A DNA stretch of 40,373 nt from Kluyvera genomosp. 1 (lineage in GTDB: Bacteria; Pseudomonadota; Gammaproteobacteria; Enterobacterales; Enterobacteriaceae): NCBI RefSeq assembly GCF_001266615.1, contig NZ_LGHZ01000043.1:1-40373 (forward strand). The letters are read 5' to 3'. The notes beneath the pieces are model-generated. The model searched no databases. It worked only from the letters and a program-made list of their open reading frames with translations, and had not been told where the DNA came from. Made by a program: the position numbers and the translations under genes. Each line of letters opens with the position of its first letter. The stretch's first letter is position 1. Shown here piece after piece: positions 7,208-16,248 of this stretch.

Positions 7208-8575
7208 ATGTTTGTTCAAAACTTTTTACAGCTTATTGTCGATATCATGAAGGTGCCATCAATCCTTGTCGGATTGGTTGCCCTGTTTGGCTTAGTTGCC
7301 CAAAAAAAATCGTTCCCTGATGTGATTAAAGGCACCGTTAAAACGATCCTGGGTTTTTTGGTGCTCTCCGGGGGCGCTTCGGTCCTGGTTGGTTCGTTAT
7401 CACCATTAGGTGATATCTTTAAGCAAGCCTTTGATGTGCAGGGTATTATCCCTAACAACGAAGCAATGGTCTCCATTGCTCTGGAAAAATACGGTGCACC
7501 GACCACGCTGATTATGGCGTTTGGTATGGTGGCGAACATCGTGGTTGCCCGCTTCACGCGACTGAAATATATCTACCTCTCCGGGCATGTGACCTTCTAC
7601 ATGGCCTGTATGGTGGCGATTATTCTCTCTGTCGCGGGTTTCGAAGGTGTGCAGCTGATTTATACCGGTTCGCTGGCTCTCGGCATGCTGATGGCATTTT
7701 TCCCAGCGATTGCGCAGCCTTACATGCGTAAAATTATCGGTAGCGATCAGGTTGCTCTGGCGCACACGGGTACGGTTGGCTACGTTCTTTCTGGATGGAT
7801 TGGCTCCATTGTCGGTAAAGGGTCTAAATCTACCGAAGAAATGAACATGCCTAAGAACCTGAGCTTCTTACGCGACAGCACGATTTCGATCTCGCTGACC
7901 ATGATGATCATTTATCTGGTCTTATCGATTTCGGCGGGTAAAGAGTACGTTGAAAGTCATTTCAGTCATGGTCAAAACTATCTCGTCTATTCCTTTATTC
8001 AGGCGATTACCTTTGCTGCTGGGGTATTTATTATTCTGCAGGGTGTGCGTTTAATCCTGGCTGAGATTGTCCCTGCGTTTACCGGTTTCTCTGAGCGTTT
8101 GGTGCCTAATGCACGTCCGGCTCTCGACTGCCCAATCGTCTTCCCGTATGCGCCTAATGCGGTACTGGTTGGCTTTATCTCCAGCTTTGTGGGTGGCCTG
8201 GTGGGGCTGTTTATTCTTGGGCAGCTCAAGTGGGTACTTATTCTTCCTGGCGTTGTCCCACACTTCTTCTGTGGCGCAACGGCCGGTGTGTTCGGTAATG
8301 CGACTGGGGGTAAACGCGGGGCGATTATCGGGGCATTCGCCCACGGTATTCTGATTACCTTCTTACCCGTGGCACTGATTCCGGTACTGGGAGCGCTGGG
8401 TTTAACCAATACCACCTTCTCCGATACTGATTTCGGCGTCGTTGGGATTATCCTTGGCAACATGGCCCGCTTCATGACGCCTGGCACAATTACCATGACG
8501 ATTACCGGTATTTTTGCACTGCTTGTGGTTTACAACTTCCTCGGCAAAAAGAAAGTCGCGGTAGAAGAGTCGTAA
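7208..8575 (+). CDS. PTS EIIC component of the UlaA/SgaT (AG) superfamily
   Basis: A 455-residue inner-membrane transporter with about ten or more hydrophobic segments. It moves the sugar across the membrane as EIIB phosphorylates it. It aligns with E. coli UlaA: LKYIYLSGHVTFYMA with UlaA's H135/Q139 helix, ALAHTGTVGY with the H194/Q195 loop, and NARPALDCPIVFPYAPNAV with the D314 segment. His127, His186 and Asp307 are retained, but the Q139 and Q195 equivalents are Tyr131 and Thr187. That argues against assuming ascorbate as substrate. No ascorbate catabolic genes (UlaD, UlaE, UlaF or UlaG types) are nearby, only the transketolase. It is last in the operon, and an intrinsic terminator follows 17 bp downstream. 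Confidence 0.9.
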   Translation: MFVQNFLQLIVDIMKVPSILVGLVALFGLVAQKKSFPDVIKGTVKTILGFLVLSGGASVLVGSLSPLGDIFKQAFDVQGIIPNNEAMVSIALEKYGAPTTLIMAFGMVANIVVARFTRLKYIYLSGHVTFYMACMVAIILSVAGFEGVQLIYTGSLALGMLMAFFPAIAQPYMRKIIGSDQVALAHTGTVGYVLSGWIGSIVGKGSKSTEEMNMPKNLSFLRDSTISISLTMMIIYLVLSISAGKEYVESHFSHGQNYLVYSFIQAITFAAGVFIILQGVRLILAEIVPAFTGFSERLVPNARPALDCPIVFPYAPNAVLVGFISSFVGGLVGLFILGQLKWVLILPGVVPHFFCGATAGVFGNATGGKRGAIIGAFAHGILITFLPVALIPVLGALGLTNTTFSDTDFGVVGIILGNMARFMTPGTITMTITGIFALLVVYNFLGKKKVAVEES

Positions 8576-8591
8576 TGTACACGCAATAAAA

Positions 8592-8622
8592 ATATGCCTC
8601 CTTCCGGAGGCATATTTCATTT
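8592..8622 (+). terminator. Terminator of the transketolase-PTS operon
   Basis: A 10-bp perfect stem (8592-8601 with 8606-8615) around a TTCC loop, followed by TTCATTT, 17 bp after the EIIC stop. Confidence 0.75.
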
Positions 8623-8853
8623 AAACGCCTATCTTATCCGGTGCAGAGATCGAATTATTTGGGATGTTAACCGGTCAGTTCGTCCAATTGATCTTCTGCG
8701 CCGCTTCTATTCATTCACGCTAACCGCTGATGAACTAAAATTTTACCCCGACGCAACAAAGCAAGTGCGATGCATTTTTTTTCGCGACGGCGCGCACAGG
8801 TGCGGGTAAAATGCTCTCCCTTTCTATTTGTATTACCAATTAGTGATGACGTG

Positions 8854-10272
8854 ATGAAAGCAGAAATAACCCCTTTAGAGGCACAACGGATCGTTCATTT
8901 ACGCCGCCGCGATGTGGTGCGTAAATTATTGAACCGCGATAAAACGCCGCTGATGGTGCTGCTGTCGGCCGCAGTTGTCGGTTCCCTGGTGGGACTGGTC
9001 GGCGTAGCGTTTGAGCATGCGGTTAACTGGGTCCAGAACGTGCGTATCGGTACGTTGGCGCAGGTGGCCGATCATTGGTTTATCGTCTGGCCGTTGGCCT
9101 TCGTGTTATCGGCTTTGCTGGCGATGGTCGGCTATTGGCTGGTACGTCGTTTCGCTCCCGAGGCCGGGGGATCCGGTATTCCTGAAATTGAAGGCGCGCT
9201 GGAAGAACTGCGTCCGGTGCGCTGGTGGCGCGTGCTGCCGGTGAAATTCGTTGGTGGGATGGGCACGCTCGGCGCGGGAATGGTGCTGGGGCGCGAAGGG
9301 CCAACGGTACAAATCGGCGGTAATATCGGACGTATGGTCGGCGATATTTTCCGTCAGCGTGGCGAAGAATCCAGGCATACGCTTTTGGCGACCGGTGCGG
9401 CGGCAGGGCTTTCGGCGGCCTTTAACGCGCCGCTAGCGGGTATTTTATTCATCATCGAAGAGATGCGTCCGCAGTTTCGCTATAGCCTGATCTCAATTAA
9501 AGCGGTGTTCGTCGGCGTGATTATGTCGAGCATCATGTTCCGCATCTTTAACGGTGAAACGCCGGTGATTGAAGTCGGCAAGCTGACAAATGCACCGGTG
9601 AACACGCTGTGGCTGTATCTGGTGTTGGGGATTATCTTTGGCTGCATTGGGCCGCTGTTTAACACCCTGGTGCTGAAAACTCAGGATATGTTCTTCCGCA
9701 TTCACGGTGGTGATATTAAAAAATGGGTGCTGATTGGCGGCCTGATCGGTGGCAGCTGCGGTATTCTCGGTCTGTTTCACCCCGCAGCCTCCGGCGGTGG
9801 ATTCAGTCTGATTCCGATTGCCGCCGCCGGCAACTACACCGTGGGCGCGCTGCTGTTTTTGTTTGTCGCCCGCGTGGCGACAACGCTGCTGTGTTTTTCC
9901 TCCGGTGCACCCGGTGGGATTTTCGCGCCTATGCTGGCGTTAGGCACGCTGCTCGGTACGGCGTTTGGCATGGCGGCGATGAATCTTTTTCCTGCCTACC
10001 ATCTGGAAGCGGGGACCTTTGCTATTGCCGGGATGGGGGCGCTGCTTGCGGCCTCGGTACGAGCGCCGCTGACCGGCATCGTGCTGGTGTTGGAAATGAC
10101 CGATAATTATCAGCTCATTTTGCCAATGATCATTACCGGACTCGGTGCCACGCTATTAGCGCAGTTCCTCGGCGGACAGCCGCTCTACGCCACGATCCTG
10201 GCAAGAACACTTGCCAAGCAGGAAGCTGAACAGGAGGCGAAAGCCCAGCGGTCAGCTCCGGAGAATACTTGA
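8854..10272 (+). CDS. clcA: ClcA, H+/Cl- exchange transporter
   Basis: A CLC-type secondary exchanger (2 Cl- per H+) that supports extreme acid resistance in the inner membrane. It has 472 residues against 473 in E. coli. Diagnostic residues are all present: GGSGIPE (central-anion serine), [12 protein letters not shown] (gating glutamate, E148 equivalent), [10 protein letters not shown] (internal proton glutamate, E203 equivalent), [16 protein letters not shown], and the chloride-coordinating Tyr in QPLYATIL. In-frame codons exist upstream to 8770, but I start at 8854 because this reproduces the family N-terminus. The ribosome site there is weak, and a GTG at 8851 directly precedes it. The C-terminus KQEAEQ...ENT matches E. 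coli. Confidence 0.95.
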   Translation: MKAEITPLEAQRIVHLRRRDVVRKLLNRDKTPLMVLLSAAVVGSLVGLVGVAFEHAVNWVQNVRIGTLAQVADHWFIVWPLAFVLSALLAMVGYWLVRRFAPEAGGSGIPEIEGALEELRPVRWWRVLPVKFVGGMGTLGAGMVLGREGPTVQIGGNIGRMVGDIFRQRGEESRHTLLATGAAAGLSAAFNAPLAGILFIIEEMRPQFRYSLISIKAVFVGVIMSSIMFRIFNGETPVIEVGKLTNAPVNTLWLYLVLGIIFGCIGPLFNTLVLKTQDMFFRIHGGDIKKWVLIGGLIGGSCGILGLFHPAASGGGFSLIPIAAAGNYTVGALLFLFVARVATTLLCFSSGAPGGIFAPMLALGTLLGTAFGMAAMNLFPAYHLEAGTFAIAGMGALLAASVRAPLTGIVLVLEMTDNYQLILPMIITGLGATLLAQFLGGQPLYATILARTLAKQEAEQEAKAQRSAPENT

Positions 10273-10289
10273 ACGATTTACTCGGGTAT
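10265..10289. promoter_or_regulatory. Type 1 IscR binding site at the erpA promoter
   Basis: This 25-bp segment matches 22 of 25 positions of the type 1 IscR consensus ATASYYGACTRWWWYAGTCRRSTAT. It overlaps the clcA stop codon and the -35 of the erpA promoter. In E. coli the erpA (yadR) promoter is one of the few type 1 sites, repressed by [2Fe-2S]-IscR, so the same control is expected. Confidence 0.8.
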
Positions 10290-10297
10290 TAGATAAT
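10269..10297 (+). promoter_or_regulatory. erpA sigma-70 promoter
   Basis: TTGAAC (10269-10274), 17-bp spacer, GATAAT (10292-10297). The -35 lies inside the IscR box, a geometry that explains repression. Confidence 0.65.
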
Positions 10298-10354
10298 GAC
10301 ACAAAGAGTCGGGTGAATATTAGCCTGAACCTGCAGTATTAATGGGAGCAAAAA

Positions 10355-10699
10355 ATGAGTGATGACGTAGCGCTGCCGCTGGAGTTTACCGACGCCGCAG
10401 CCAAAAAAGTAAAAGTCCTGATCGCGGATGAAGAGAATCCAAACCTGAAACTGCGCGTGTATATCACCGGCGGCGGTTGCAGCGGCTTCCAGTATGGCTT
10501 TACCTTTGATGATCAGATCAACGACGGCGATATGACTATCGAAAAACAGGGCGTAGGCCTGGTGGTCGATCCGATGAGCCTGCAGTATCTGGTAGGCGGT
10601 TCCGTTGACTATACCGAAGGTCTGGAAGGTTCACGCTTTATCGTGACGAACCCGAACGCGACCAGCACCTGTGGTTGCGGTTCTTCGTTCAGCATCTGA
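10355..10699 (+). CDS. erpA: ErpA, A-type iron-sulfur cluster carrier
   Basis: An essential carrier that delivers Fe-S clusters to apoproteins, including the isoprenoid enzymes IspG and IspH. It has 114 residues as in E. coli, with the three A-type ligand cysteines at Cys42 (GGGCSGFQ), Cys106 and Cys108 (CGCGSS). GGGAG lies seven bases before the ATG. It is a single-gene unit with its own IscR-controlled promoter and a strong terminator. Functionally it links to dxr and ispU downstream in the window through isoprenoid synthesis. Confidence 0.97.
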   Translation: MSDDVALPLEFTDAAAKKVKVLIADEENPNLKLRVYITGGGCSGFQYGFTFDDQINDGDMTIEKQGVGLVVDPMSLQYLVGGSVDYTEGLEGSRFIVTNPNATSTCGCGSSFSI

Positions 10700-10704
10700 T
10701 GCGC

Positions 10705-10737
10705 CAGGCCGAATCGCGATAGCGTTTACCCGGCCTG
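10705..10737. repeat. REP-like imperfect palindrome after erpA
   Basis: CAGGCCG (10705-10711) and CGGCCTG (10731-10737) are perfect inverted arms around a 19-nt interior. They lie between the erpA stop and its terminator. This resembles a degenerate REP unit. Confidence 0.4.
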
Positions 10738-10751
10738 AGAAGTGAATTTCA

Positions 10752-10781
10752 TTGCCCGCCTTTTGGCGGGCAATTTTATTT
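10752..10781 (+). terminator. erpA terminator
   Basis: A 9-bp perfect stem TTGCCCGCC/GGCGGGCAA (10752-10760, 10765-10773) with a TTTT loop, then TTTATTTA. It touches the 3' end of the convergent yadS and may work weakly in that direction too. Confidence 0.85.
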
Positions 10782-11403
10782 AGCGACCCGGTTCATCCAG
10801 CGCAAAGGTGGGTAGCTTAAGGTGCCAGCGAATGGCGGCCAGACGGATGGCTAGCGTTACTACCATGCCCATCATACTGGCGTTTTCCAGTGGGATATCG
10901 AAGGTGTAATAGGCCGTCGCATGGACAATCCCGCCGACAATACAGGCGGTGGCATAGATTTCGGTACGTAGAATCATCGGAACTTCACGCGCCAGCACGT
11001 CACGGATAATCCCACCGCCGACGCCGGTAACCACCCCCATACAGACGGCAACCAGTGGCCCGGAGTGGGCAATAAACGCTTTGTTAACGCCAATGCCGAC
11101 GAAAACCGCCAGGCCAACCGCATCCAGTACCGGCAGCACCCATTTCGGTAAGCGGCGCGGCTGACGCACCAGCACGATGGTCAGCATACAGGTGACCATC
11201 GCCACCACCAGGTCGGTCGGATCCTTGACCCAGAACACCGGGCCGTTGGCCAGCGCCATATCGCGGATAGTACCGCCACCCACGGCGGTCACAACACCTA
11301 GCACCAGAACACCGAATGGGTCCATACGCAGCTTACCCGCAAGCAAAACGCCGGAGACGGCGAAAACAATGGTGCCTACAATATCCAGCCAATAAACAAG
11401 CAT
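10780..11403 (-). CDS. yadS: YadS, TRIC-type (UPF0126) membrane protein
   Basis: A 207-residue inner-membrane protein of the UPF0126 family, which is related to TRIC trimeric cation channels. It consists of two repeats of a three-helix unit. Each repeat carries the glycine-rich signature: VVTAVGGGTIRDMAL near residue 40 and VVTGVGGGIIRDVLARE near residue 125. The chosen ATG at 11403 gives MLVYWLDIVG, the E. coli start; a TTG six bases upstream is not needed. It follows btuF on the same strand with a 14-bp gap, so it probably ends the mtnN-btuF-yadS operon. Its physiological ion is not established. Confidence 0.92.
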   Translation of the reverse strand: MLVYWLDIVGTIVFAVSGVLLAGKLRMDPFGVLVLGVVTAVGGGTIRDMALANGPVFWVKDPTDLVVAMVTCMLTIVLVRQPRRLPKWVLPVLDAVGLAVFVGIGVNKAFIAHSGPLVAVCMGVVTGVGGGIIRDVLAREVPMILRTEIYATACIVGGIVHATAYYTFDIPLENASMMGMVVTLAIRLAAIRWHLKLPTFALDEPGR

Positions 11404-11417
11404 GACCAATTATCCAA

Positions 11418-12218
11418 TTAATGAACCTGCGCGAGTGCAGTACAGAGTTGTTTTGCGGCGAGGATAATACGTGGGCTTGCCCGTTCAAACCAGTCACTAT
11501 TGAGGGGAATGATAGGGATTGTGAGCTGACTGGCCCAGTACTGCTGAATTTTCGGAATTTGACTCTCGTCGCCTGCAGCCACGATGACCTGCGGCTTACG
11601 CATCAACACCTGTTCACGACTCACCTGAGGCCAGGCGACGCGGCTGTCGGCGAAGATATTTTCACCGCCGCAAATCTCCAGCACCTGATTTTGAATGGCG
11701 TTTTTGTTGCTGGTAAAAATGGGGTTAAAACCAAACTGCATAAACACCCGCTTTTTCGGCGCGTTGGCGTACTGTGCTTTGAGCGCGATGTAATCATGAA
11801 GCAGTGCGGTGGCGGCCTGTTCGGCTTTCTCCGGCGTTGGGCTCCATTTCGCAAGCTGGCGTAGCGTGGCGGCAATTTCTTCAATGCTGTGGGTATCTAC
11901 CCATAACACGGTGATGCCCAGCGAGCGCAGTTGGTTTACCTGACGTTCGGCATTGCCTTCTTTCCACGCCAGCACCAGGTCAGGGTGCAGGGCGACAATG
12001 CGCTCCAGATTAATTCCCTGCCAGGAGGAAACCTGTTCAATGGTTTTGGCTTCGGCCGGATAGTCTGACCAGGCGCTGACGCCAATAGGCGTGATCCCGG
12101 CGGCAAAAGCCAGTTCGGTATTGGCAGGGGAGAGAGAGATAACCCGCGGCGCGGCACAAAGCCACGCCGGGACGCTAAGCAGCAGGGCCAGCAGCCCTGT
12201 GATGAGCCGCTTAGCCAC
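11418..12218 (-). CDS. btuF: BtuF, periplasmic vitamin B12-binding protein
   Basis: Captures cobalamin in the periplasm and hands it to the BtuCD ABC transporter. It has 266 residues, the E. coli length, from a GTG start at 12218 that yields [10 protein letters not shown], a signal peptide with a Sec-type hydrophobic core, cleaved at about WLCAA. The class III binding-protein fold is recognisable from [14 protein letters not shown], the long interdomain helix around residues 140-165, and the C-terminal [15 protein letters not shown], which contributes to corrin binding. The GTG overlaps the end of mtnN by eight bases, implying translational coupling. In-frame codons further upstream lie inside mtnN and would spoil the signal peptide. 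Confidence 0.95.
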   Translation of the reverse strand: MAKRLITGLLALLLSVPAWLCAAPRVISLSPANTELAFAAGITPIGVSAWSDYPAEAKTIEQVSSWQGINLERIVALHPDLVLAWKEGNAERQVNQLRSLGITVLWVDTHSIEEIAATLRQLAKWSPTPEKAEQAATALLHDYIALKAQYANAPKKRVFMQFGFNPIFTSNKNAIQNQVLEICGGENIFADSRVAWPQVSREQVLMRKPQVIVAAGDESQIPKIQQYWASQLTIPIIPLNSDWFERASPRIILAAKQLCTALAQVH

Positions 12219-12909
12219 GCGCCAGCTTCTGCACCAGCGTTTCAACCAACAGCGTCGACTGCTTAGCAGCAACCGCCAGGAACTCGTCAAAGCTCAGGTG
12301 GGACTGCTGATCGGCAACGTCAGAGATCGCACGGACCACGACAAACGGTACGGCGAAGCTGTGGCAAACGTGGGCGATTGCTGTGGCTTCCATCTCAACC
12401 GCAATAGCCTGCGGGAAGTTGTGGCGGATTTTCGCCAGACCGACGGAACCGTTGATGAACGCATCACCGCTGACAATCAGGCCACGAACAGCGTTGAGGT
12501 CTAAGGATTTAATGCACTCTTCGGCAGCGGCAATCAGTTTGTCGTCTGCTTTGAACGCAGCTGGACAGCCTGCCATCTGGCCAATTTCGTAGCCAAATGC
12601 GGTGACGTCTGCGTCGTGGTAGCGCGCTTCGTCGGAGACCACAATGTCGCCGACTTTCAGCGTCGGTGCGAGGCCGCCTGCAGAACCGGTATTAATGATG
12701 ACGTCCGGCTGGCAGCGCTCCAGCAGCAGGGTTGCACCCATTGCAGCGGCAACTTTGCCAATGCCGGATTTCAGCAGCGCGACGTCAACGCCGTTAAGCT
12801 GGCCGGTATAGATTTCGCTGCCGCCAATGGTGATGGTCTGACGATTTTCGATTTTGTCACGCAGCAGCGTAACTTCTTCTTCCATTGCGCCAATAATGCC
12901 GATTTTCAT
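12211..12909 (-). CDS. mtnN: MTA/SAH nucleosidase
   Basis: Hydrolyses 5'-methylthioadenosine, S-adenosylhomocysteine and 5'-deoxyadenosine, releasing adenine. It is central to SAM by-product removal and autoinducer-2 precursor supply. It has 232 residues as in E. coli. Catalytic residues Glu12 (GAMEEEV), the substrate-binding Glu in [12 protein letters not shown], and the acid Asp in AISDVADQ are present. It is first in the minus-strand mtnN-btuF-yadS run and divergent from dgt across 83 bp. Pairing with btuF is sensible because deoxyadenosine arises from radical-SAM and B12 chemistry. Confidence 0.97.
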   Translation of the reverse strand: MKIGIIGAMEEEVTLLRDKIENRQTITIGGSEIYTGQLNGVDVALLKSGIGKVAAAMGATLLLERCQPDVIINTGSAGGLAPTLKVGDIVVSDEARYHDADVTAFGYEIGQMAGCPAAFKADDKLIAAAEECIKSLDLNAVRGLIVSGDAFINGSVGLAKIRHNFPQAIAVEMEATAIAHVCHSFAVPFVVVRAISDVADQQSHLSFDEFLAVAAKQSTLLVETLVQKLARG

Positions 12910-12992
12910 AGATTTACTCGCGATGTGCCATGTTTAAAGGCATAGTCTATCATGCGGTTCAGGGGAAGCGCATTTCTCGCGACGGAGAGGCT

Positions 12993-14507
12993 ATGGCTAC
13001 GATTGATTTTCGCAATAAAATTAACTGGCATCGGCGCTATCGTTCACCGCAGGGCGTCAGTTCAGAACATGACATCTTACGCATCTTCGAGAGCGATCGC
13101 GGGCGCATTATCAATTCGCCAGCGATTCGGCGCTTGCAGCAGAAAACACAGGTTTTCCCACTAGAACGTAACGCCGCCGTGCGTACGCGCCTGACGCACT
13201 CCATGGAAGTGCAGCAGGTTGGGCGCTATATCGCCAAAGAGATCCTCAGCCGCCTAAAAGAGAAAAGCTTGCTGGCGACTTACGGGCTGGATGAACTGAC
13301 CGGGCCGTTTGAAAGCATCGTCGAGATGGCGTGCCTGATGCATGACATTGGTAACCCACCGTTTGGTCACTTCGGTGAAGCAGCAATCAATGACTGGTTC
13401 AGCCATCGTCTGGCACCAAAAGATGCACGCCAGCAACCGCAGAGCCATGACCGCTGTGAGGTCGCTGCTCTGCAGCTACGGGAAGGCGAAGAAGCCTTGA
13501 ACGTGCTGCGCAGTAAAGTTCGTCAGGATCTGTGTCATTTTGAAGGCAACGCGCAGGGTATTCGCCTGGTGCATACCCTGATGCGGATGAACCTGACCTG
13601 GGCACAGGTGGGGTGCATTTTAAAATATACCCGACCGGCCTGGTGGGCGACCGATGTGCCGAAGACGCACAGTTATTTAATGAAAAAGCCCGGCTATTAC
13701 CTGGCCGAAGAGCACTATATTGCGCGCTTACGTAAAGAACTTGATTTGGCACCTTACAATCGCTTTCCATTAACCTGGATTATGGAAGCAGCCGATGATA
13801 TTTCTTATTGTGTTGCCGATCTGGAAGATGCGGTTGAAAAACGTATTTTCAGCGTTGAGCAGCTGTATCAGCACTTATATGAGGCGTGGCCTAATCACAC
13901 GAAAGGATCGCTGTTTGCTCAGGTTGTTGAAAACGCCTGGGATAAATCTCGTGCTAATTCATTAAGTCGAAGTGCAGAAGATCAGTTCTTTATGTATTTA
14001 CGGGTAAATACATTAAATAAACTGGTGCCCTACGCGGCGCAGCGTTTTATCGATAATTTGCCGAAAATTTACGACGGTGATTTTAATCACGCGCTGCTGG
14101 AAGATGAAAGTAGCTACAGCGAACTGCTTGCCTTATACAAGAATGTAGCAAGGAAACATGTGTTTAGCCATCCAGAAGTAGAGCAGCTTGAATTACAAGG
14201 CTATCGGGTAATCGGTGGCTTGTTGGATATTTACTCACCGCTGCTAAAATTATCACTGAGTGATTTCAGCGAGCTGGTGGAACATGAACGAGTACGACAT
14301 CTGCCAATAGAATCGCGGCTTTTTTGCAAACTCTCAACACGTCATCGTTTAGCTTACGTTGAGGCAGTGAATAAAATTTCGCGTGATTCCGTGGAATTTC
14401 CAGTAATGGAATATTATTATCGCTGTCGCCTGATTCAGGATTATATCAGCGGTATGACCGATCTCTACGCGTGGGATGAATATCGACGGTTGATGGCAGT
14501 GGAATAA
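12993..14507 (+). CDS. dgt: dGTP triphosphohydrolase
   Basis: An HD-domain enzyme converting dGTP to deoxyguanosine and triphosphate, lowering dGTP pools and restricting some phages. It has 504 residues (E. coli 505). The metal-binding HD pair is in [18 protein letters not shown]. The first metal His lies in [14 protein letters not shown], and the later Asp in [17 protein letters not shown]. The start at 12993 has GGAGAGG three bases upstream; the in-frame upstream extension lacks family support. The 3' third is more AT-rich than the 5' part, as far as the eye can tell. Confidence 0.96.
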   Translation: MATIDFRNKINWHRRYRSPQGVSSEHDILRIFESDRGRIINSPAIRRLQQKTQVFPLERNAAVRTRLTHSMEVQQVGRYIAKEILSRLKEKSLLATYGLDELTGPFESIVEMACLMHDIGNPPFGHFGEAAINDWFSHRLAPKDARQQPQSHDRCEVAALQLREGEEALNVLRSKVRQDLCHFEGNAQGIRLVHTLMRMNLTWAQVGCILKYTRPAWWATDVPKTHSYLMKKPGYYLAEEHYIARLRKELDLAPYNRFPLTWIMEAADDISYCVADLEDAVEKRIFSVEQLYQHLYEAWPNHTKGSLFAQVVENAWDKSRANSLSRSAEDQFFMYLRVNTLNKLVPYAAQRFIDNLPKIYDGDFNHALLEDESSYSELLALYKNVARKHVFSHPEVEQLELQGYRVIGGLLDIYSPLLKLSLSDFSELVEHERVRHLPIESRLFCKLSTRHRLAYVEAVNKISRDSVEFPVMEYYYRCRLIQDYISGMTDLYAWDEYRRLMAVE

Positions 14508-14518
14508 TCAGAAGTTTT

Positions 14519-14533
14519 GTAAAGACGCTCAAT
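14519..14533 (+). promoter_or_regulatory. Probable CpxR site upstream of degP
   Basis: GTAAA at 14519-14523, followed after a short spacer by a degenerate second half (TCAAT/AATAAA). It lies 42 bp before the sigma-E -35, the same arrangement as in E. coli degP, which CpxR activates. The second half-site is poor, so confidence is moderate. Confidence 0.4.
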
Positions 14534-14564
14534 AAATTTTTACTTTTCCCGTGTGCAGTTGCCG

Positions 14565-14592
14565 GGAACTTAGTGCCATAAAGTGAATCTGA
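14565..14592 (+). promoter_or_regulatory. Sigma-E promoter of degP
   Basis: GGAACTT (14565-14571), 16-bp spacer, TCTGA (14588-14592). This is a complete match to the RpoE consensus, positioned 51 bp before the degP ATG, as in E. coli. Confidence 0.9.
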
Positions 14593-14643
14593 TTAGTCAC
14601 GAACATCGTAACTTTGCGTAATCTGAAATTGAGATTGAAACAC

Positions 14644-16089
14644 ATGAAAAAAACCACGTTAGCAATGAGTGCACTGGCTCTTAGTTTAAGTCTGGCTCTG
14701 TCTCCGTTGTCCGCTAGCGCGGCCGAGACGGCATCTTCCTCCGCATCTGCTGCGCAGCCAATGCCAAGCCTGGCGCCGATGCTGGAAAAGGTGATGCCGT
14801 CTGTCGTCAGCATTAATGTTGAAGGCAGCACAACGGTAAATACCCCACGTATGGGGCGTAACTTCCAGCAGTTCTTTGGCGACAACTCGCCGTTCTGCCA
14901 GGATGGGTCACCTTTCCAGAGCTCCCCGTTCTGTCAGGGCGCTGGTCCTGACGGCGGTAACGGCGGCGGAAGCCCACAGCAGCAACAGAAATTTATGGCC
15001 CTGGGTTCTGGGGTGGTAATTGACGCGGCGAAAGGCTATGTCGTGACCAATAACCACGTGGTTGATAACGCCAACGTGATTAAGGTTCAGCTGAGCGATG
15101 GCCGTAAGTTTGATGCCAAAGTGGTGGGTAAAGACCCGCGTTCTGATATCGCACTGATTCAGATCCAGGACCCGAAAAACCTGACGGCGATTAAGCTGGC
15201 CGACTCTGACGCCCTGCGCGTGGGTGACTATACGGTGGCTATCGGTAACCCATTTGGTCTGGGTGAAACCGTGACGTCCGGTATCGTCTCTGCGCTGGGT
15301 CGTAGCGGACTGAACGTCGAAAACTACGAAAACTTTATTCAGACCGATGCCGCAATTAACCGGGGTAACTCCGGTGGTGCGCTGGTGAACCTGAACGGTG
15401 AGCTTATCGGTATTAACACTGCAATCCTGGCACCGGATGGTGGCAACATCGGTATCGGCTTTGCTATTCCGAGCAACATGGTGAAAAACCTGACCGATCA
15501 GATGGTGAAATACGGCCAGGTGAAACGCGGTGAGCTGGGCATTATGGGGACCGAACTGAACTCCGAATTGGCGAAAGCCATGAAGGTTGATGCTCAGCGC
15601 GGGGCCTTCGTAAGCCAGGTGATGCCGAACTCATCCGCAGCGAAAGCCGGTATTAAAGCGGGTGACGTGATTACCTCTCTGAACGGTAAAGCGATCAGCA
15701 GCTTTGCGGCGCTGCGTGCTCAGGTGGGTACCATGCCAATCGGTAGTAAAATCAGCCTCGGCCTGCAGCGTGACGGTAAACCGCTGACGGTTGAAATCGA
15801 ATTGCAGCAGAGCAGCCAGAATCAGGTGGATTCTAGCTCGATCTTCAACGGTATCGAAGGCGCTGAGATGAGCAACAAAGGCCAGGATAAAGGCGTAGTG
15901 GTGAGTTCCGTGAAAGCGGGCACACCGGCTGCGCAGATTGGCCTGAAGAAAGGTGATGTGATTGTCGGGGCCAACCAGCAGGCGGTGAAAAATATCGCTG
16001 AGCTGCGCAAAATCCTCGACAGCAAACCTTCCGTTCTGGCGCTGAACATTCAGCGCGGTGATAGCTCTATCTATCTGCTGATGCAGTAA
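14644..16089 (+). CDS. degP: DegP (HtrA) periplasmic serine protease/chaperone
   Basis: Degrades or holds misfolded periplasmic and outer-membrane proteins, assembling into cages. It has 481 residues (E. coli 474). A signal peptide spans residues 1-26 (cleavage near SASA-AET). The catalytic triad is His138 (TNNHVVD), Asp168 (RSDIALI) and Ser243 (GNSGGAL), precursor numbering. Two PDZ domains follow at about 290-385 and 400-475, then the C-terminal IYLLMQ. The extra residues relative to E. coli fall in the mature N-terminus and the glycine-rich LA loop around residues 100-120, which retains the paired cysteines. The ATG at 14644 is chosen over an upstream in-frame codon to give MKKTTLAMSALAL. 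The gene has its own sigma-E promoter and a strong terminator. Confidence 0.97.
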   Translation: MKKTTLAMSALALSLSLALSPLSASAAETASSSASAAQPMPSLAPMLEKVMPSVVSINVEGSTTVNTPRMGRNFQQFFGDNSPFCQDGSPFQSSPFCQGAGPDGGNGGGSPQQQQKFMALGSGVVIDAAKGYVVTNNHVVDNANVIKVQLSDGRKFDAKVVGKDPRSDIALIQIQDPKNLTAIKLADSDALRVGDYTVAIGNPFGLGETVTSGIVSALGRSGLNVENYENFIQTDAAINRGNSGGALVNLNGELIGINTAILAPDGGNIGIGFAIPSNMVKNLTDQMVKYGQVKRGELGIMGTELNSELAKAMKVDAQRGAFVSQVMPNSSAAKAGIKAGDVITSLNGKAISSFAALRAQVGTMPIGSKISLGLQRDGKPLTVEIELQQSSQNQVDSSSIFNGIEGAEMSNKGQDKGVVVSSVKAGTPAAQIGLKKGDVIVGANQQAVKNIAELRKILDSKPSVLALNIQRGDSSIYLLMQ

Positions 16090-16098
16090 TCCCCCTCT

Positions 16099-16135
16099 AA
16101 ACCCTTTCCCCTCCTGGGGAAAGGGTTTTTCTCTC
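16099..16135 (+). terminator. degP terminator
   Basis: A 13-bp perfect stem AAACCCTTTCCCC/GGGGAAAGGGTTT (16099-16111, 16116-16128) with a TCCT loop, then TTCTCTC. Confidence 0.85.
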
Positions 16136-16248
16136 CCGTAATGTGAAGCCCCCCACAACTCCATAGATCTCAACCGTGCTTTGTGCGTTTGCACAGTGCG
16201 AGGCCTATTTATCTTTCTTATCATGTAACCTGCTCACAGGAGGGGTTC

